A stretch of 64,000 nt of DNA from Bathynomus jamesi (lineage: Eukaryota > Arthropoda > Malacostraca > Isopoda > Cirolanidae): assembly GCA_023014485.1 (NCBI GenBank), contig JAJOZX010000942.1:796501-860500 (forward strand). Direction: 5' to 3'. The translations under genes and the position numbers were made by a program. Of this stretch, positions 53,790 through 64,000 are shown in pieces (within the stretch, counting starts at the first letter, position 1; every line of letters starts with the position of its first letter). The notes beneath the pieces were generated by a model. It was not told the DNA's origin, ran no database searches, and saw nothing but the letters and a program-made list of their open reading frames with translations.

Positions 53790-54263
53790 TCAGCATGAAA
53801 AAGTACACTTAGAACACCCATCAAAACCCTTGTGACAAAATTGTTGTTGACCAGTGTTATTAATAAAATTACCAAGGAGTGTGTAAAATCTAGTGTTGGT
53901 ATTGAGGGGTTGAATGGGAGGTCTATAAACAACAATGAAACTAAAGCTAATACTATGCGCCCTAACTTCAATGCATATTGCATTAATTGCTGCTGGAAAA
54001 TCTATCTTAACTTCAATAGCCCTAAGGAAATTACAAATGTACAACAAAACAGCACCACCAATCCTATGTAACCTATCATTAGTAAAAAGTTTAAAACCCT
54101 CTATATCAAGTTCCCCCAACAAGTCCTGAGCCACAGTATTTAACCACATTTCAGTTATAGCAACTATATTGTAGTTCCTGGAATAAATTATCACCTTAAA
54201 TTCATTCAATTTATTTCTCCTATGCGTGTTACAATAAAAGATGTTTAAATTATTTTTTACCAT
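53790..54263 (-). pseudogene. LINE apurinic-like endonuclease, N-terminal part
   Basis: A 157-residue minus-strand frame with NLNIFYCNTHRRNKLNEF, then YNIVAITEMWLNTVAQD (the TEMWL motif with the catalytic Glu), FTNDRLHRIGGAVLLY and SFIVVYRPPIQPLN. This is the APE-type endonuclease of CR1-like elements, which nicks target DNA. From about 53840 downward the frame runs into unrelated sequence (FCHKGFDGCSKC), marking the insertion point. The methionine at 54263 is probably internal to ORF2. Confidence 0.88.
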
Positions 54264-54760
54264 AGATTGATTGGCACTTTAAACTATTTTTCATGTCAGG
54301 CTCGCATTTCCCAGACCCACAACATTTAAAGAGGGCTTCGACCTATAGAGTTTTCGAACATTCTCATCGATTACTACTTGGCCTAGCATTCCCTATTCCA
54401 TTGAAATGCACCCTATCTTTTGTAAAAAGTCTAGGATCACTAAATTCTGACCACAGCTTTACAAAGGGTATATTTCCCTGAGCACAAATCTCTTCTAGCT
54501 TAGTGTTTAAAAATATTGCTTTTGACATAATCCTAAGACCTAAACTGTGCATAGGGGTAATACCTAATACTAAAGACCTATCTGACCTTGCCTTCAGGGA
54601 CCTAATTAACCCCCTGTATCTCTCCAAAAGGTCAGGTACTCTTGTATCGGACCTATACAAGTCATTGCCCCCTACCATCATCACCAACGATGAAGAGGAC
54701 TTACAGCTTTATGTCAGATCCAAACCACAGGTTGCTACATAGTCTGAATGCAGAGGATGG
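53840..54760 (-). mobile_element. CR1-like LINE, minus copy, 5' part
   Basis: ORF1 esterase and the first part of the endonuclease of the copy continued at 47540-50480. The reading YRPPIQPLNTNTRF, then NFINNTGQQQ, leads directly into the VGDFNCPNI motif on the other side of the insertion. Confidence 0.85.
54364..54687 (-). pseudogene. CR1 ORF1 esterase (SGNH hydrolase) domain
   Basis: A 107-residue frame carries MVMMVGGNDLYRSD (GxND block), LKARSDRSLVLGITPMHS, and near the end FTKDRVHFNGIG (the DxxH catalytic pair). This is the GDSL/SGNH hydrolase domain that many CR1-type LINEs carry in ORF1. The catalytic serine block would lie upstream and is not in this frame. After IGNARPSSNR the frame ends early. 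It lies just upstream of the endonuclease frame on the same strand, as expected for ORF1-ORF2 order. Confidence 0.85.
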
Positions 54761-54774
54761 TCTCCCATCCAACT

Positions 54775-55161
54775 CCAATAGAACCTTTATTATCTTGAAC
54801 TCTAGCAACTGGAAAACTCTTGTAACTGGAATTTTCAATATATCCCAATACAAATGCAGATTACAAAAACCAGCACACAAATGATTCCATCCAGTATATG
54901 TCTTGGGACACTTCTAGAATGATCCAGGAGATTCTAAAATGATCACAGATACCAAAATATAAGTTCTATCCCTGCTATGCTTGGCAGGTGAATAGGCACC
55001 AGCTCCCAGCAGAGATGCTCAGAAATGTTTTTCTTTTTTATTGAGATATAGAGAGAAATGTTTCATTTTATGACAAGTATAAGGAAAACCTTTCAACTGG
55101 AAAAATGTCCAAACTGGCAGCACCTCAGTCCAGCAGGCGCTGGATAATAAAGGTTCTACTG
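54775..55161. mobile_element. pogo-like MITE
   Basis: The left AATAGAACCTTTATTATC and the reversed right CAGTAGAACCTTTATTATCC are inverted ends. TA follows the right end at 55162-55163. No coding content recognised. Confidence 0.65.
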
Positions 55162-55510
55162 TACTATCCAACCCAATGTTGCTTAACTTAGCTGATCAAC
55201 AGGGCATTCAGGGAGTTTAACCTTTTAAGGATGAGTCTGCAGCATATGCAGTCACTCTTGTTACCAGAATGTATAAGTTTTATTGTTATTCAAAACTAAA
55301 TATTTTAGTAACTTATTTTGTTTAAGTTTCAATCAGTTTGTATTTTGGGATTTATTGTAATTTTTGAATAAAGAGAAAAAAAGCCATTAAGGCATAGTTA
55401 CAGCCACTAAGTAACCTGATGAGTCATGTGGTGGTGACGAAATGCCTTGTTTATGAATCTCCATTGGCCTAATAAAGCTAATCATAATCAATTTGGCCTT
55501 AACATTCCAT
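55162..55510. other. No recognisable feature
   Basis: AT-rich spacer between MITEs. Confidence 0.5.
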
Positions 55511-55630
55511 CAGAGTCGGAGTCATAATTATACAAGTCAGATTTCTGGAGTCAGAGTCGGAATGTTAAAATTTTTGGAGTCGGAGTCAGAGTTGGAGTCA
55601 GCAAATTTTATCACTGACTCCACAGCCCTG
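55511..55630 (-). mobile_element. hAT-type MITE with GGAGTC repeats
   Basis: The reversed right end reads CAGGGCTGTGGAGTCAGTG, a common hAT end. The body consists of GGAGTCGGAGTCAGAG-like hexamer repeats. It directly abuts the next element at 55631. Confidence 0.65.
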
Positions 55631-56023
55631 CCCATAAGTCTGGAACCATAGGGTAAATTAAGTAATTCATGTTTTTCCATTTATGCAAGTGCCAATGATG
55701 TCTTTGAGTAAGGAAGAACACATCCAGGTAATTCTGCTCGTAGGAAATTGGAGTCAGAGGGAGGTCACTGAGGAATTTAACAGATTGCATCCATCCCACA
55801 TGCCAATAACACACAGCTGTGTCGGCAAACTTATAGCAAAGTTCAGGGAAATGGGATCCATAGGAAATAAACCACACAGTGGACCTCCGAGGACATCCAC
55901 CAATGATAACACAGACACTACCATCCTTGCTCATTTCACAAACAGTCCTCAAAAGTCTCTTCAGTGTTTTTATTGATGTTTTTATCATTTTGTGCTATGG
56001 TTCCAGACTTACGGGACACCCTG
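55631..56023 (+). mobile_element. Mariner/Tc1-like deletion derivative with transposase N-terminus
   Basis: The left CCCATAAGTCTGGAACCATAG (lacking the first bases) pairs with the reversed right CAGGGTGTCCCGTAAGTCTGG and GAACCATAG. TA follows. It keeps only the 5' end of a transposase gene. Its ends resemble those of 41928-43407. Confidence 0.85.
55683..55976 (+). pseudogene. Tc1/mariner transposase N-terminal helix-turn-helix region
   Basis: The frame reads MSLSKEEHIQVILLVGNWSQ, then REVTEEFNRLHPSHMPITHS, CVGKLIAKFREMGSIGNKPH and SGPPRTSTND. This is the paired helix-turn-helix of a mariner-like transposase (EVxxxFN, GKLIxKFRExGSI, SGxPR linker). It ends at TGA 55974-55976 after SPQKSLQCFY, where the catalytic domain is deleted and the right terminal repeat begins. 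About 95 residues of an expected 340 remain. Confidence 0.85.
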
Positions 56024-56104
56024 TATATATAAACATGTAGAAACATTTATAGAAATGAGGCATTGTTGTAAAATTTATATTATTTCTGGTGGACCTTAAG
56101 GTAC

Positions 56105-56240
56105 CATCCATATGATAATTAAAACCCACTCTAATAGACAGAGTTTATTTCCACAACAGTTCCGATGCCCACTGGCATCCTCTTCGGGTGGATACAGAAA
56201 AACAAATGGGTTAGAGTGAGTTTTAATTATCATATTTTGA
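56105..56240. repeat. Palindromic Penelope-type terminal repeat
   Basis: ATGATAATTAAAACCCACTC (56112 onward) is mirrored by GAGTGAGTTTTAATTATCAT near 56214-56233. Between them, on the minus strand, lies CCCGAAGAGGATGCCAGTGG, then GCATCGGAACTGTTG and AATAAACTC. This resembles the layout at 31730-31775 and 26700-26790. Confidence 0.5.
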
Positions 56241-56299
56241 CCTTCCTGTAAAAAAAAGTGAAGTTTTTTGCAGGTACCATCCATCTTCAAAGGGTTAAA

Positions 56300-58215
56300 G
56301 GCAGTGACAATATTTTGGACTTGGATAATTATAGACAGTTAAGAAATAAGTTAAATAGTTTGATTAGGAAGAGCAAGAGGCATAGTGAAATAAATCTAGC
56401 TAGAAATAGCAATAAAGATCCAAAGAAATTCTTTAGTTTTTATAAATATAATGACAAAAAGCATGATAGGATTGGTCCAATAGAACATGATGGTAGGATG
56501 TTTGAAAAAGATCATGATATTGTTGGTATTTTTAATAATTATTTCAGCTCTATTTTTGCTGAAGAAAATTTAAATACTTTGATTTTAATTCTTTAGATCC
56601 TGTAAATTCAGGCATTCTTGATCATATTCATATAAGGAAGGATGATGTTAGGTAAGTGATTCATACATTTAAGTTGAATAAAGCTGCTGGACCTGATAAT
56701 ATATTTGTTAGGATTCTGAGAAGGGGAGGGAAGGTTATCTGAGGCACTGACTATTTTGTTTGATACATCAATTAATTATGCAGAAGTACCAGATGAATGG
56801 AAAAAAGCAAATGTAGTACCCATTTACAAAAAGGGTAGTAAGGAGGAGGTAGGAAATTATAGGCCTGTCAGTTTAACATCATTGGTAGGAAAGATATTTG
56901 AAAGAATTACAAAGAATAATATTCAAGATCATTTGGAAAATTTTAATCTTATTTCAAGTTCACAACATGATCAGGATCATGGAAGGTCTTATTTGTCTGA
57001 TCTAAGACTTTTTAGGATTTATAACTGATCAGTTAGATAATGGAAATGATGTAGATGTTATTTATTTGGATTTTCGTAAAGCATTTGACAAGGTTCTACA
57101 TAGGAGACTTCTATATAAATTAAAAGCTCCTGGGATATTGAAGTCAGTTATAAATTGGGTAGAAAAATGGTTAGAAGACAGAGAACAGAGAGTAATTCTA
57201 AATGGTCATGAACCTGGGTGGCATAAAGTGAAAAGTGGGGTACCACAGGGATTAGTTTTTGGTCCATTACTCTTTATTTTATATCTAAATGACTTAGAGA
57301 AAGGAGTAGGTTGTAAAATTTCTAAATTTGCAGATGATACAAAAGTAGTTGCCCCAGTTACAAATATAGAAAATTCTTATAAACTGCAAAAGGATTTTGA
57401 TAGATTAGTTGCTTGGGCTACTAAATGGCAGATGGAATTTAATTTTCAAAATGCATGCAGTCATCCATTTTGGTAGAAATAATGAAAACTTTAGTTATGA
57501 GATGCAAGGGAACTGGTTAGAGGATGTTAGACAGGAAAGGGATCTTGGCATTATAGGTGGTAGTGATCTAAAATTTTCTAAGCAGTGCTTAGAGCAGGGG
57601 TTTTCAACCTTTCACCTACCACAGACCCCTTTTACATTGTTGGTGCTACCCACATACACCCTGAAAGGATGAAGTCATAGAAAATACAAGAATGACATTC
57701 TGTTATGTTGTATTAATGTTCATAACTCTACAAATACGATAATAATGACATATGCATACCTCTGGGGGTACACATACCTCAGGTTGAAAACCTCTGGCTT
57801 AGAGGGTAGAAATAAAGCAAATAAAATGTTAGGTATTATTAAGAGGAATGTTAGTGACAAGAGTAAGGAAGTGAGTTGTAAATTATATAATTCTTATGTT
57901 AGGCCTCACTTAGAATACTGCATTCAAGCTTGGTCTCCTCACCTTAGACATGATATTGATATGCTTAAAGGTGTGCAATGTAGGGCAACCAAGCTTATCC
58001 CTAACCTAAGAAGATTGGAATACAAGGATAGATTAAAGGAACTAGGCATGTTTAGTTTTCGAAGACATCATATGAGGGAAGATATGATACAGATGTTCAA
58101 AATGTTTTCAGGTTTGGACAATTTAGATGTACACAACTTTTTCTTACTGGAGGCTGATGGGATAATTTGTGGGCATAAGAGAATTAGAAAACAGCCTTGT
58201 AGACTTGATCCATGA
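56300..58215 (+). pseudogene. CR1-like reverse transcriptase, several frameshifts
   Basis: In order: LRNKLNSLIRKSKRHSEIN near 56340; FNNYFSSIFAEENLNT; LNKAAGPDN near 56680; EVPDEWKKANVVPIYKKGS and NYRPVSLTSLVGKIFERI near 56860; LDFRKAFDKVLHRRLLYKL near 57070; SGVPQGLVFGPLLFILYLND near 57235; and an intact FADDTK polymerase box near 57330. Then AWATKWQMEFNF, NKANKMLGIIKRN after the MITE, VRPHLEYCIQAWSPHL near 57900, and CRATKLIPNLRRLEYKDRL. Frameshifts lie near 56590, 56735, 57010 and 57470, with a stop after RKQPCRLDP. It belongs to the same broad family as the other two copies but differs at most positions. Confidence 0.9.
57595..57796 (+). mobile_element. 202-bp hAT MITE with exact 8-bp duplication
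   Basis: GCTTAGAG is duplicated exactly at 57587-57594 and 57797-57804. The left end CAGGGGTTTTCAACCTTTCA and the reversed right end CAGAGGTTTTCAACCTGAGG are inverted. The LINE reading QCLE is interrupted and continues after the insertion. Confidence 0.97.
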
Positions 58216-58345
58216 AAATACTTTTTCAGTCATATAGTAGTAGATTTTTGGAATGACTTGCCATATGATGTGGTAAACAGTAGCTTCTTAGTTAGTTTTA
58301 AGAAAAATTTTGACACTTACATGAACGAGGGAGATAGTTTGTAGA

Positions 58346-58933
58346 TTGTAAATACTGTATATTCTTAGCTTAAGTTTTGTAGGCTGCTTTGATAGTAGTA
58401 AATAGTTGCACCTTAATTAGCTGATTTGAGATTGATATTTTGCAAGATTCTGTTGTTATTAAAATATAGCTCATTACTTCGATAACTTCAATAGGCCCCA
58501 GTGGCTTCATGTAATGTGATGTAAAAACCATAAATAAACATCAAAATAAAACAAAGTTCTATCAATGCAATAAGTTTCCCTCACACCAACACACATCAAC
58601 CCATGGTTGAATTGGGTTGATGGTGTTGGCACAACATTTATAGGTGAGTGGAGGAGGGACAGCTTACCTTGTAAGGGGCAGCTTAAAAGTGAACACATTA
58701 TATTTGAATACAGAAGACTATGGCCTGGTTTGTACCAACTTCTGGCACATACTGACAAGGCTGGTGGGGTTCACCATGAGTGGGATAGTTCAATAAATCA
58801 CCATCATTTGAATGAAAGTGCCAAAAAATCTTGTCTTCCCTTTTTTTCCTCTCTAGCCAATGTATTTCCCATTTTTGGGTGAAAATGCCTTTTAAAACCT
58901 CAGCACAAGCGCCTTTCAAGACTCAGTGCAGTA
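58346..58933. other. No recognisable gene
   Basis: An open frame at 58607-58882 has no family signature, and the region shows no mobile-element ends. Confidence 0.45.
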
Positions 58934-59762
58934 CAGGGTTGGCAAAAACCTGGGTTTTTGGGTTTCATAATTTAAATTAAAGTTATTACTATGATTTTTA
59001 GAATTTATATATTTTGTTTCAGTTTTTAAGGTCACTTTCAACTGAAGCAGATAGCAGTGTGCTGTCAAAACATAGTGTGTTTTCATTTAACATAAAGTGT
59101 GGCTTTTGTTCTATTTTGAACCAACACGGTAGTGTGTTTCTCTGAATTTTTATTACAATTTGTTTACAGGCCTAGACAGTAGACATTATTTGTATTTTTG
59201 CACATCTTTTTTTTCAGAGATCAGTTTTAGTTAATTAATATCTATTTAATAATGCCTAAAGTTAGACCTGCACATACTGGTGGCAGACTTAAAGCTGCTG
59301 AATGGGATGAAGTAGAAATGCTGAGTGACCAACCAAATAGAGTTAGTTCAGTGCAAATGTTGCAGATGTATTTTTGAAAAAAATAGAATGAGTGAAACAT
59401 CACTTAGATTGATGCAATAAAAAATGGGTACAGACTTGTGATGATGAAGCAGATGAGCTTACAAATACAGCTACATCAGCAACTCCTCCTCCTCCTACAC
59501 ATAGACATGGCAGTTTTGACAGTAGACCCTCTTCAAGCAAATCATATGAAAGCCTAAGTTCATGATGACACTACAATTCATGGTAGTAAAACTTCATTCA
59601 CTTCAACCACTTCTGAATCTTCCATACCATTTTTTCATTCTACTCCAGCCAAGAAAACACAAGGTCAGATAATGCCATATGTGGTTAGAATAACTGTAGA
59701 TCAAAAAGAACAACTAGATTTGCAAATGGCCAGATTTTTCTTTTCAGCAAATATTCCATTTG
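58934..59762 (+). mobile_element. hAT element, 5' part only
   Basis: The left end CAGGGTTGGCAAAAACCTGG is a typical hAT terminus, preceded by TA-rich flank. The element runs through the N-terminal part of a transposase gene and is cut at about 59762 by a foldback element. No right end was seen. Confidence 0.7.
59251..59762 (+). pseudogene. hAT transposase N-terminal remnant
   Basis: The ATG at 59251 reads MPKVRPAHTGGRLKAAEWDE. A region with cysteines (CKCRCIF, in another frame) follows near 59355, where a BED-type finger is expected. Later comes KTQGQIMPYVVRITVDQKEQ, then LDLQMARFFFSANIPF near 59720, the conserved hAT start of the catalytic region (ARFFxxxxIPF). Several stops and frameshifts are present, and the catalytic core and dimerisation domain are missing. 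Confidence 0.7.
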
Positions 59763-60364
59763 TATGATACACACAGACCGTGCATGGAACAAGGAACTCT
59801 TCTGGGAAAATCCAATCCATTATAGTCCAAATAAGTAATGGTAAATGACAAACATTATAGGATTTTCCTTTTTCATGATGTTAGCCCAACGTGGGCAATG
59901 AGTCACTCGCAAAGAGGTCCCAAAAATATAGCTTCCCTCACCAGCTATCTGCAAAGTGGACAGGATCCAGCTTTGGGACAGGATTTACGGTTTAAAGCAG
60001 CCTAGCCCTGCCATATCCAGAACCCCAGTATAAGCAAAAGATGCGTTGCATTCATATTGGATTGAATATATTGAAGAAAAAGGAGTAACCATTATATTTT
60101 TAGCCAAAAAACAAAACTTAAACCCCAACTGGTAAAATTGAAATCCTGTCCCAAAGCTGGATCCTGTCTGCTTTGCAGATAGCTGGTGAGGGAAGCTATA
60201 TTTTTGGGACCTCTTTGCGAGTGACCCATTGCCCACATCAGGTTAACATCATGAAAAAGGAAAAAACTATAGTGTTTGTCATTTACCATTACTTATTCAG
60301 ACTATAGTGGATTGAAATTTCCCAGAAGAGTTCCTTGTTCTGTGCATGGTCTGTGTGTATCATA
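59763..60364. mobile_element. Foldback (long inverted repeat) element
   Basis: Arms at 59763-59990 and about 60138-60364 are inverted copies, starting TATGATACACACAGACC and including GAACAAGGAACTCTTCTGGG, GGTCCCAAAAATATAGCTTCC and CAGCTATCTGCAAAG. The spacer of about 150 bp has no coding signature. No clear target duplication. Confidence 0.85.
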
Positions 60365-60384
60365 GATAGCCTCAGAGAACCATT

Positions 60385-63300
60385 GGGTCATTCCACATCA
60401 AGTGGACCAATTTTGGAAAAGTGCCCCACCTCACCATGTCAGAATTTGTTCTAACTTTGCTCACAGATTCATTTAAGCTTTAAAGGAAGTTCTGCAAAGT
60501 GTTAGTTCCATATCTCTTGTGGTTCTGTCACTAGAGCTCCAAGAGCATGGGCTACTTTTGTCCATCACATTGAGCGCTGAATTATTTGTGCCATTTTTAG
60601 CTAGTCAGCATTCCACAGTAACAAATCCTTCTGCTCTGAAAATTTGCTCCTAGGGTCAAAATTTACTGTAGATTTCAAAACTCACATTACTAGAGCTCTA
60701 GGAAGTATAGATTTTCCATAAAATATCCCCAAATTAGGCTTCAAATTACATTTTGATTTCTGGGAAGCCACTTTTAGAAAATTATAGCTCTGGATCTACT
60801 TGACTCTATGAGCTTTTGTTAGAAACCAAGAAAGTACTGCCCATATACTACAAAATATTTCAATCCAGATCTTCCTACCTGTTCTAGTTGCTGAGTTATA
60901 AGGCATCAAAAATGGCCAAAATTAATTTAGGTGACAAAAATGTCCCATCTTTAAAGCTCAAAATGATCATGTGGGACAGCTCACACCATACTCTAACAAA
61001 AATCATTGAAAAGAGCATGTCCTGATATACTAGGGCCTAGTTTTTTATTTTGGTGTCTTGCTTTTTTGTAGGTCTAGTAGAGCTTTGAAATTTTGTTCCG
61101 TGTGATGTTTCTAGCGTTATAATTATTATTTCATTGGTACAATGTTTTATTTTTCTTTTGTTCTTATTACCAATTATATAGTGCAGGACTAGGTGCTATG
61201 TGCTAGGCTATACATAATATTTTTATTTATGTTCAACAACATGTATGGTAATACATGACTATTATTGTTTTCAGATCAAAACTGAAAATGGCCAAATCGT
61301 CAGATACTAGTAGTGTTCATGTGGGAGAACCCATGGAAACAAAGAAAACTGGAAGCTTGTACTATTGGAAATAAAAAGGGAACAGAGTGTCACCTGAAAA
61401 CATATTCCAGAAAATGTGGTTTGAAACTGTTTACAGAGCTGACAGTTCAGGAAAGACAACTACTTTTTCTTTGAACAGGAATAGTAGTAGTCCAATTTAA
61501 GGAAGATGCATGCATATGCTTGCACCATAAACAGCTTCTTTTAACCAGATATGAGAGTCTGCAGAAGCACTGTTGCAACCCATTTGAATATCATAAATCA
61601 ACATTACCCAAAAAATCACTTTGGGCAATTGACATTGCAACAGCTCAACTGTTGAAGGAAGAGACTGGCAAAGACATCAAGCCTGGACAGAAACTTTGTC
61701 CTGATTGCAGGAAACAGTGGGCTGAAATACAAAGAATCAGTTCATCATCATCAAGTGAATCATTTGATCCACCAGAAGCACAAAAGCAGAAACTAGACAC
61801 CAGCTGTTCAGCACTTGACATTTTCCCTGTACAGCCACAAAAATTGAGCAAGTGTGTGTTACCAGGATATGTCAAAAGAAAGACAAGACATGACAAGCAC
61901 AAGAAGCTATTGGTCAGAAAATGGCAGCTGTTACAGGGATTGATGTGGGTGAAATGGAAGCTAGCACAAGTCAGCAGAGGTGCAGAAATTGTGAAGATTA
62001 TGAAATACTGTTGGAAGAATTGAAAAGCCAAATGGAATTAATTTATCAGACAAAGAAAGGAAACTGCAGATTCTAACTCTGGAGCCTAACAGCTGATCTA
62101 TACAACAAACAGCAGAAGAATTTGGAGTTTCTCTTCAAATGGTTAAAACAGCCAGGAAGTTGAAAGCAGAGTCAGGTATTCTTGCAATACCAGGAAAAAA
62201 GAAAGGAAAAACTGTCTGAGGAAGTAGTAGTAAAAGTTCAAAAGTTTTATGAAGATGATGAATTCAGCCGGATGTGCCCAGGGAAGAAAGATTGGGTGTC
62301 TGTCAGGATTGATGGAAAAAAGCTTCAAAAACAAAAAAGACTGCTGCTCAGCAATTTGAAAGAAATGTACATTGCTTACAAAGATCGAAATGGCCCTGAA
62401 ATTGGCTTCTCTAAGTTCTGTGAACTTCAACCAAAGTGGTGTGTGACAGTTGGTGTAGCAGGGGTACACAGTGTTTGTGTATGTACAATTCACCAAAATG
62501 TGAAACTGATGTTGGCTGGAGCTGATATTCATGAGGATTACAAAATGTTGATGCAAAAATGTGTTTGCAATTTGGAGTCGAAAGACTGTATGCTACAACG
62601 GTGTGAACTGTGCTCTGGAGCACCAGCACTAGAAGATCACCTTTCAGCTATTTTTACAGAACAAGCAGAAATGGATCCACAAGAAATGATTGAATATAAA
62701 CAATGGGTTCACACTGACAGGGACACCTTGATTATGAAACAGTTGTCAGTAGAGAATTTTATCACAGAATTGACTTCAAAAATTATCTTCCTTTGTGGTC
62801 ATCATTACGTTTCAAATCACCAAAGTGCTCACCTGAAGTCCCTAAAGGAGGAAATAAAACCTGAAGAAGCAATAATCTTAATGGATTTTGCAGAGAACTA
62901 TTCTTTTGTGGTACAAGATGCTGCGCAAGGTTTTCACTGGGACAACAGCCAAGCAGCACTGCATCCTTTTTTAATGTATCACAAAGTTTCAGATGAAATT
63001 AGAAGTGAATGTTTTTGTGTCATCAGTGACTGTCTGAAGCATGATACTGTTGCAATACATGTCTTTCTGAAGAAGTTGACTGGATTTCTGAAAGAAAATT
63101 TTGAAGTAATCAAGCACATTCATTACTTCAGTGGTGCTGCTGCAGGCCAGTACAAAAACTACAAAAATTTCATGAACCTTTGTTGGCACAGCAAAGATTT
63201 TGGTGGGATAACAGCAGAATGGAACTTTTTTGCTACCAGCCATGGAAAATCAGCATGTGATGGTGTAGGGGGCACTGTGAAAAGATTGGCAGCTCATGCC

Positions 63301-63701
63301 AGCTTGCAAAGACCAGTAACTGGTCAGATTCTCACACCTACCGATCTCTGAATTTTGCCAAAAAGATGTGCACGGAATTACATTCTTTTTTGTTTCAACT
63401 GATGAAATAGAAGCAGAGAGAGAAGCACAGGAAATAAGATTTAATCATGGACATACAGTAGCTGGAACTCAAGAAAATCATCATTTTGTTCCAGTAAATG
63501 ATAAACAGATTCAAGTTAGCTGAGTTTCAAGATCTATGTGTTATTTTGTGGCCAATGTTGGAATATACGGTGACATTGATCAACGACAGTTGAAACTGCA
63601 ACCAGGCCAATATGTGGCATGCATTTATGATTTGTGGTGGCTTGGAAACATTTGAGAAGTCTGTTCAGAAGAAAAAGATGCATTAATTACATTTATGCAC
63701 C
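60385..63701 (+). mobile_element. Diverged second copy of the DDE-like transposon, right end cut
   Basis: The left end GGGTCATTCCACATCAAGTG corresponds to GGGTCATTCCATGTCAACTC of the 4.2-kb element, and TTTGCTCACA follows in both. The coding region is paralogous to 37961-40384. A hAT inserts at 63702 and the right terminal repeat is outside the window. Confidence 0.85.
61274..63700 (+). pseudogene. DDE-like transposase, paralogue of 37961-40384, frameshifted
   Basis: This copy preserves more of the N-terminus: MAKSSDTSSVHVGEPMETKK (61274), then a zinc-like pattern FKEDACICLHHKQLLLTRYE, KHCCNPFEYHK and KLCPDCRKQWAE. After breaks near 62020-62180, a 389-residue frame runs from 62182: CPGKKDWVSVRIDGKKLQKQ, FSKFCELQPKWCVTVGVAG, HSVCVCTIHQNVKLML, MDFAENYSFVVQD at 62881, HYFSGAAAGQYKNYKNFMN at 63121 (the SDG aspartate is replaced, giving SGA), and TSHGKSACDGVGGTVKRLAA at 63235. 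Beyond a frameshift at about 63350, AGTQENHHFVPVND and the C-terminal DLWWLGNI module follow. The changed aspartate and the frameshifts make it inactive. It differs widely from copy 1, so this is a separate lineage. Confidence 0.82.
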
Positions 63702-64000
63702 CAGTGGCGGATTTAGGGGGGGGCCGAGTAGGCCATGGCCTACGGCCCCGCGCCTGTGAGGGCCCCGCGCCCTCACATATAATTATAATGTTGGATTCCA
63801 CTATAAATAATACAATTGATTAATGATTAGTGATAATTATGGTATCACTCTCTTTGCTGGCGGGAGTTTAGTTCTATTCAGGCCGCTGTGGAGTGCACAT
63901 GTGAGTGTGTTTAGTGGTAAGTAATGGTAAAAGTCGTATCTCGAAAAGTCGCCAGTCAATAAATGGGGATGGGGGAGTTTTAGTCAGCTTTATAATAACA
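63702..64000. mobile_element. hAT element, left end, running off the window
   Basis: CAGTGGCGGATTTAGGGGGG with GGCCTACGGCCCCGCGCC and GGGCCCCGCGCCC behind it is a typical hAT terminus with GC-rich subterminal sequence. It interrupts the C-terminal codons of the DDE-like gene (FMHP). The expected duplication would be TATGCACC (63694-63701); the other end is outside. Confidence 0.75.

Larger units (their letters stand above)
56285..58345 (+). mobile_element. CR1-like LINE, third copy (different subfamily)
   Basis: 5' truncated before the reverse-transcriptase N-terminal region and continuing to a 3' end near 58345. It is interrupted by a 202-bp hAT MITE at 57595-57796. Confidence 0.85.

Noticed and set aside
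58607..58882. 91-residue open frame as a gene
   Set aside because: No start context, homology signature or splice evidence; composition is that of the surrounding non-coding DNA.
1..64000. CRISPR arrays, bacterial promoters, ribosome binding sites and tRNA genes
   Set aside because: No regularly spaced direct repeats or tRNA cloverleaf motifs were seen, and exon-intron structure marks the DNA as animal nuclear sequence.

Overview
The window is a piece of animal nuclear genome: AT-rich, with spliced host exons, and about four fifths of what can be recognised is mobile DNA. There are no bacterial operons, CRISPR arrays or recognisable tRNA genes. The mix of families (Tc1, DD41D and DD34D mariners, pogo/Tigger, piggyBac, several hATs, a FLYWCH-type MULE, RTE-like and CR1-like LINEs, a Penelope-like element) fits an invertebrate or lower-chordate genome. 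The species cannot be read from the sequence.

The one host gene I can support is on the minus strand. Three exons (11508-11576, 11125-11326, 4854-4985) join in phase with consensus splice sites into a membrane segment, a C-x2-C-G zinc-like motif and the start of a PXA domain. This matches the N-terminal part of sorting nexin SNX14. A probable further upstream exon lies at 19980-20076. The introns between these exons are packed with transposons, so about 15 kb of this window is intron and exon of one gene.

Layout. 1-4700: a nearly intact Tc1 element (one premature stop), a hAT remnant and a deleted piggyBac. 4850-20100: the SNX14-like exons, with intronic hATs (7580-9912 and 11815-16027, each with an exact 8-bp target duplication), palindromic and ordinary mariners, small TTAA-flanked MITEs and a decayed RTE-like LINE. 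21000-26200: a large palindromic mariner whose left arm was split by a MULE (itself carrying a second palindromic mariner) and whose right arm was split by a hAT. 26240-34600: a chain of elements separated by (TA)n microsatellites, namely pogo, Penelope-type repeat, mariner, a poorly known 2.8-kb transposon, pogo, a SINE-like unit, a Penelope-like element and another pogo. 34670-41920: a CR1-like LINE interrupted by a TA-flanked MITE and by a complete 4.2-kb transposon with 470-bp terminal inverted repeats and TAAT duplications. 41930-47270: a mariner relative, a second SINE-like copy, another LINE and small MITEs. 47540-54760: a second, minus-strand CR1-like LINE with esterase ORF1, endonuclease and reverse transcriptase, split by a poorly known transposon-like gene and a DD41D mariner. 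54775-64000: MITEs, a third CR1-like LINE, a hAT, a foldback element and a diverged second copy of the 4.2-kb transposon, cut by a further hAT at the right edge.

Most coding regions are pseudogenes with a few stops or frameshifts. The best candidates for little-described biology are three families: the DDE-like transposon at 37105-41292 and 60385-63701, the element at 27728-30519 (with an old copy at 5780-6535), and the gene at 50665-52396. A fourth is the palindromic mariner, which occurs twice with the same junction and so appears to have moved as a palindrome. All family assignments come from reading motifs by eye; no database search was run.
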